64,000 nucleotides of DNA, from assembly GCA_018806915.1 (NCBI GenBank), contig JAGKQI010000064.1, forward strand, positions 1,550,001 through 1,614,000. Reading direction: 5' to 3'. The translations under genes were made by a program, and so were the position numbers. The DNA is from Phytophthora colocasiae. Lineage: Eukaryota > Oomycota > Peronosporomycetes > Peronosporales > Peronosporaceae. Numbering within the stretch: the first letter of the stretch is position 1; each line of letters begins with the position of its first letter. A model generated the notes under the pieces. It did not search any database. It was given only the letters and a program-made list of their open reading frames with translations, and was not told the DNA's origin. This document shows positions 63,516 to 64,000 of the stretch, in pieces.

Positions 63516-64000
63516 TTACAAAGCGAGGTCGCTCACACCGGAAGGGCTGGACTCCTTGGGCATCTCCGGCTTGACTTCGCTCGAGTATGCATTGGAGCTT
63601 GGAGTCGAGAAGTCTGACGAGATCTCGAACGGCACGAGGCTGAACTCGACGGAAGTCACGACGTTGTCATCGTCCATGAGCACTGACGCCATCAGAGTGA
63701 GCATCACGACGTTATTACCCGGGCCCTGCGCTTGAACGATGGCACTGATAGGCTTCATGTTGCTGCTAACCGACTGCACAACAGCGTCAAGCTTGCCGTT
63801 GTCCAGACAGAGGCTGGCACGCAGCATGTTGGTGTCCATGAGGTTTTCCTCCGTCAGGCCAGTCTGAGCCAGGAAAGCGGGGTTCACCGCCAGCATCTGC
63901 ATGTTCAGGTCCGTCACGAGGCGAGGAGTCGACGACTGGTCGAAGCACCGTTTGAAGACAGCGTCCATGTGACCACCCGTCTGCGCTTGCGAGCGGAAGC
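63516..64000 (-). CDS. PAS-like protein, N terminus beyond the window
   Basis: The frame is open to the right edge, so the ATG at 63966-63968 is probably internal. The visible 160 residues contain a PAS-like unit: MDAVFKRCFDQSSTPRLVTD, then AVNPAFLAQTGLTEENLMDT and a beta-strand with NVVMLTLMASVLMDDDNVVT. A Ser/Pro-rich C terminus follows. In oomycetes such C-terminal PAS-like domains occur on bZIP transcription factors, so a bZIP domain is expected upstream, which is inference. The stop is TAA at 63516-63518. Confidence 0.65.
   Translation of the reverse strand, partial: FRSQAQTGGHMDAVFKRCFDQSSTPRLVTDLNMQMLAVNPAFLAQTGLTEENLMDTNMLRASLCLDNGKLDAVVQSVSSNMKPISAIVQAQGPGNNVVMLTLMASVLMDDDNVVTSVEFSLVPFEISSDFSTPSSNAYSSEVKPEMPKESSPSGVSDLAL

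Noticed and set aside
1..64000. tRNA, rRNA or CRISPR features
   Set aside because: I looked for cloverleaf-like motifs and regular spaced repeats on both strands and saw none convincing; CRISPR is not expected in a eukaryote.

Overview
The window looks like nuclear DNA of an oomycete, most likely Phytophthora or a close relative. Genes are dense (about one per 1.5-2 kb on both strands) and many are intronless. Introns I could place are mostly 50-115 bp with GTRNGN donors and C/TAG acceptors. Gene content fits: a GPI1/PIG-Q subunit, a mitochondrial-type soluble transhydrogenase, an OvoA/EgtB-like sulfoxide synthase, a START/M96-like regulator, a TRPV-like channel, and large membrane proteins I cannot match to any named family. 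Exon-intron models were assembled by eye and checked for reading phase; no alignment or expression data were available.

0-16.6 kb holds mostly housekeeping genes: a partial Ser-rich protein, phosphoglucomutase PGM2, an ARF-family GTPase, a Lys-rich protein divergent from RPS13 (uS15), a TRAF-zinc-finger/LamG protein, the proteasome chaperone PSMG2, then a repeat-rich gap with decayed coding sequence, a small charged protein and an AddB/RecB-like Fe-S nuclease. One dispersed repeat occurs near 10.9 kb and, inverted, near 17.0 kb.

17-42.5 kb holds a reconstructed three-exon gene of unknown function, a DDHD phospholipase, a decayed coding region, a Gln-rich protein, a BPHL-like hydrolase lacking the catalytic His, dynein light chain LC8, an OvoA-like enzyme, a double NmrA-like protein, COQ1, a coiled-coil protein, a TRPV-like channel, a NOPCHAP1-like snoRNP chaperone, a tiny membrane protein, splicing factor ISY1 and the transhydrogenase.

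42.6-58.1 kb is the most unusual part. Four tandem paralogues of a roughly 780-residue multipass membrane protein lie head to tail with gaps of 40-110 bp. Only the second copy is an uninterrupted frame. The first has a single in-frame stop, and the third and fourth each have one frameshift. Copies 1 and 2 share a 572-bp block with a single mismatch inside clearly diverged genes, which is what ectopic gene conversion leaves. Next to the array sits a head-to-head pair of large, glycosylation-site-rich membrane proteins that are paralogues of each other. 58-64 kb holds a START/M96-like gene, PIG-Q, a divergently transcribed small membrane protein and a PAS-like protein cut by the window edge.
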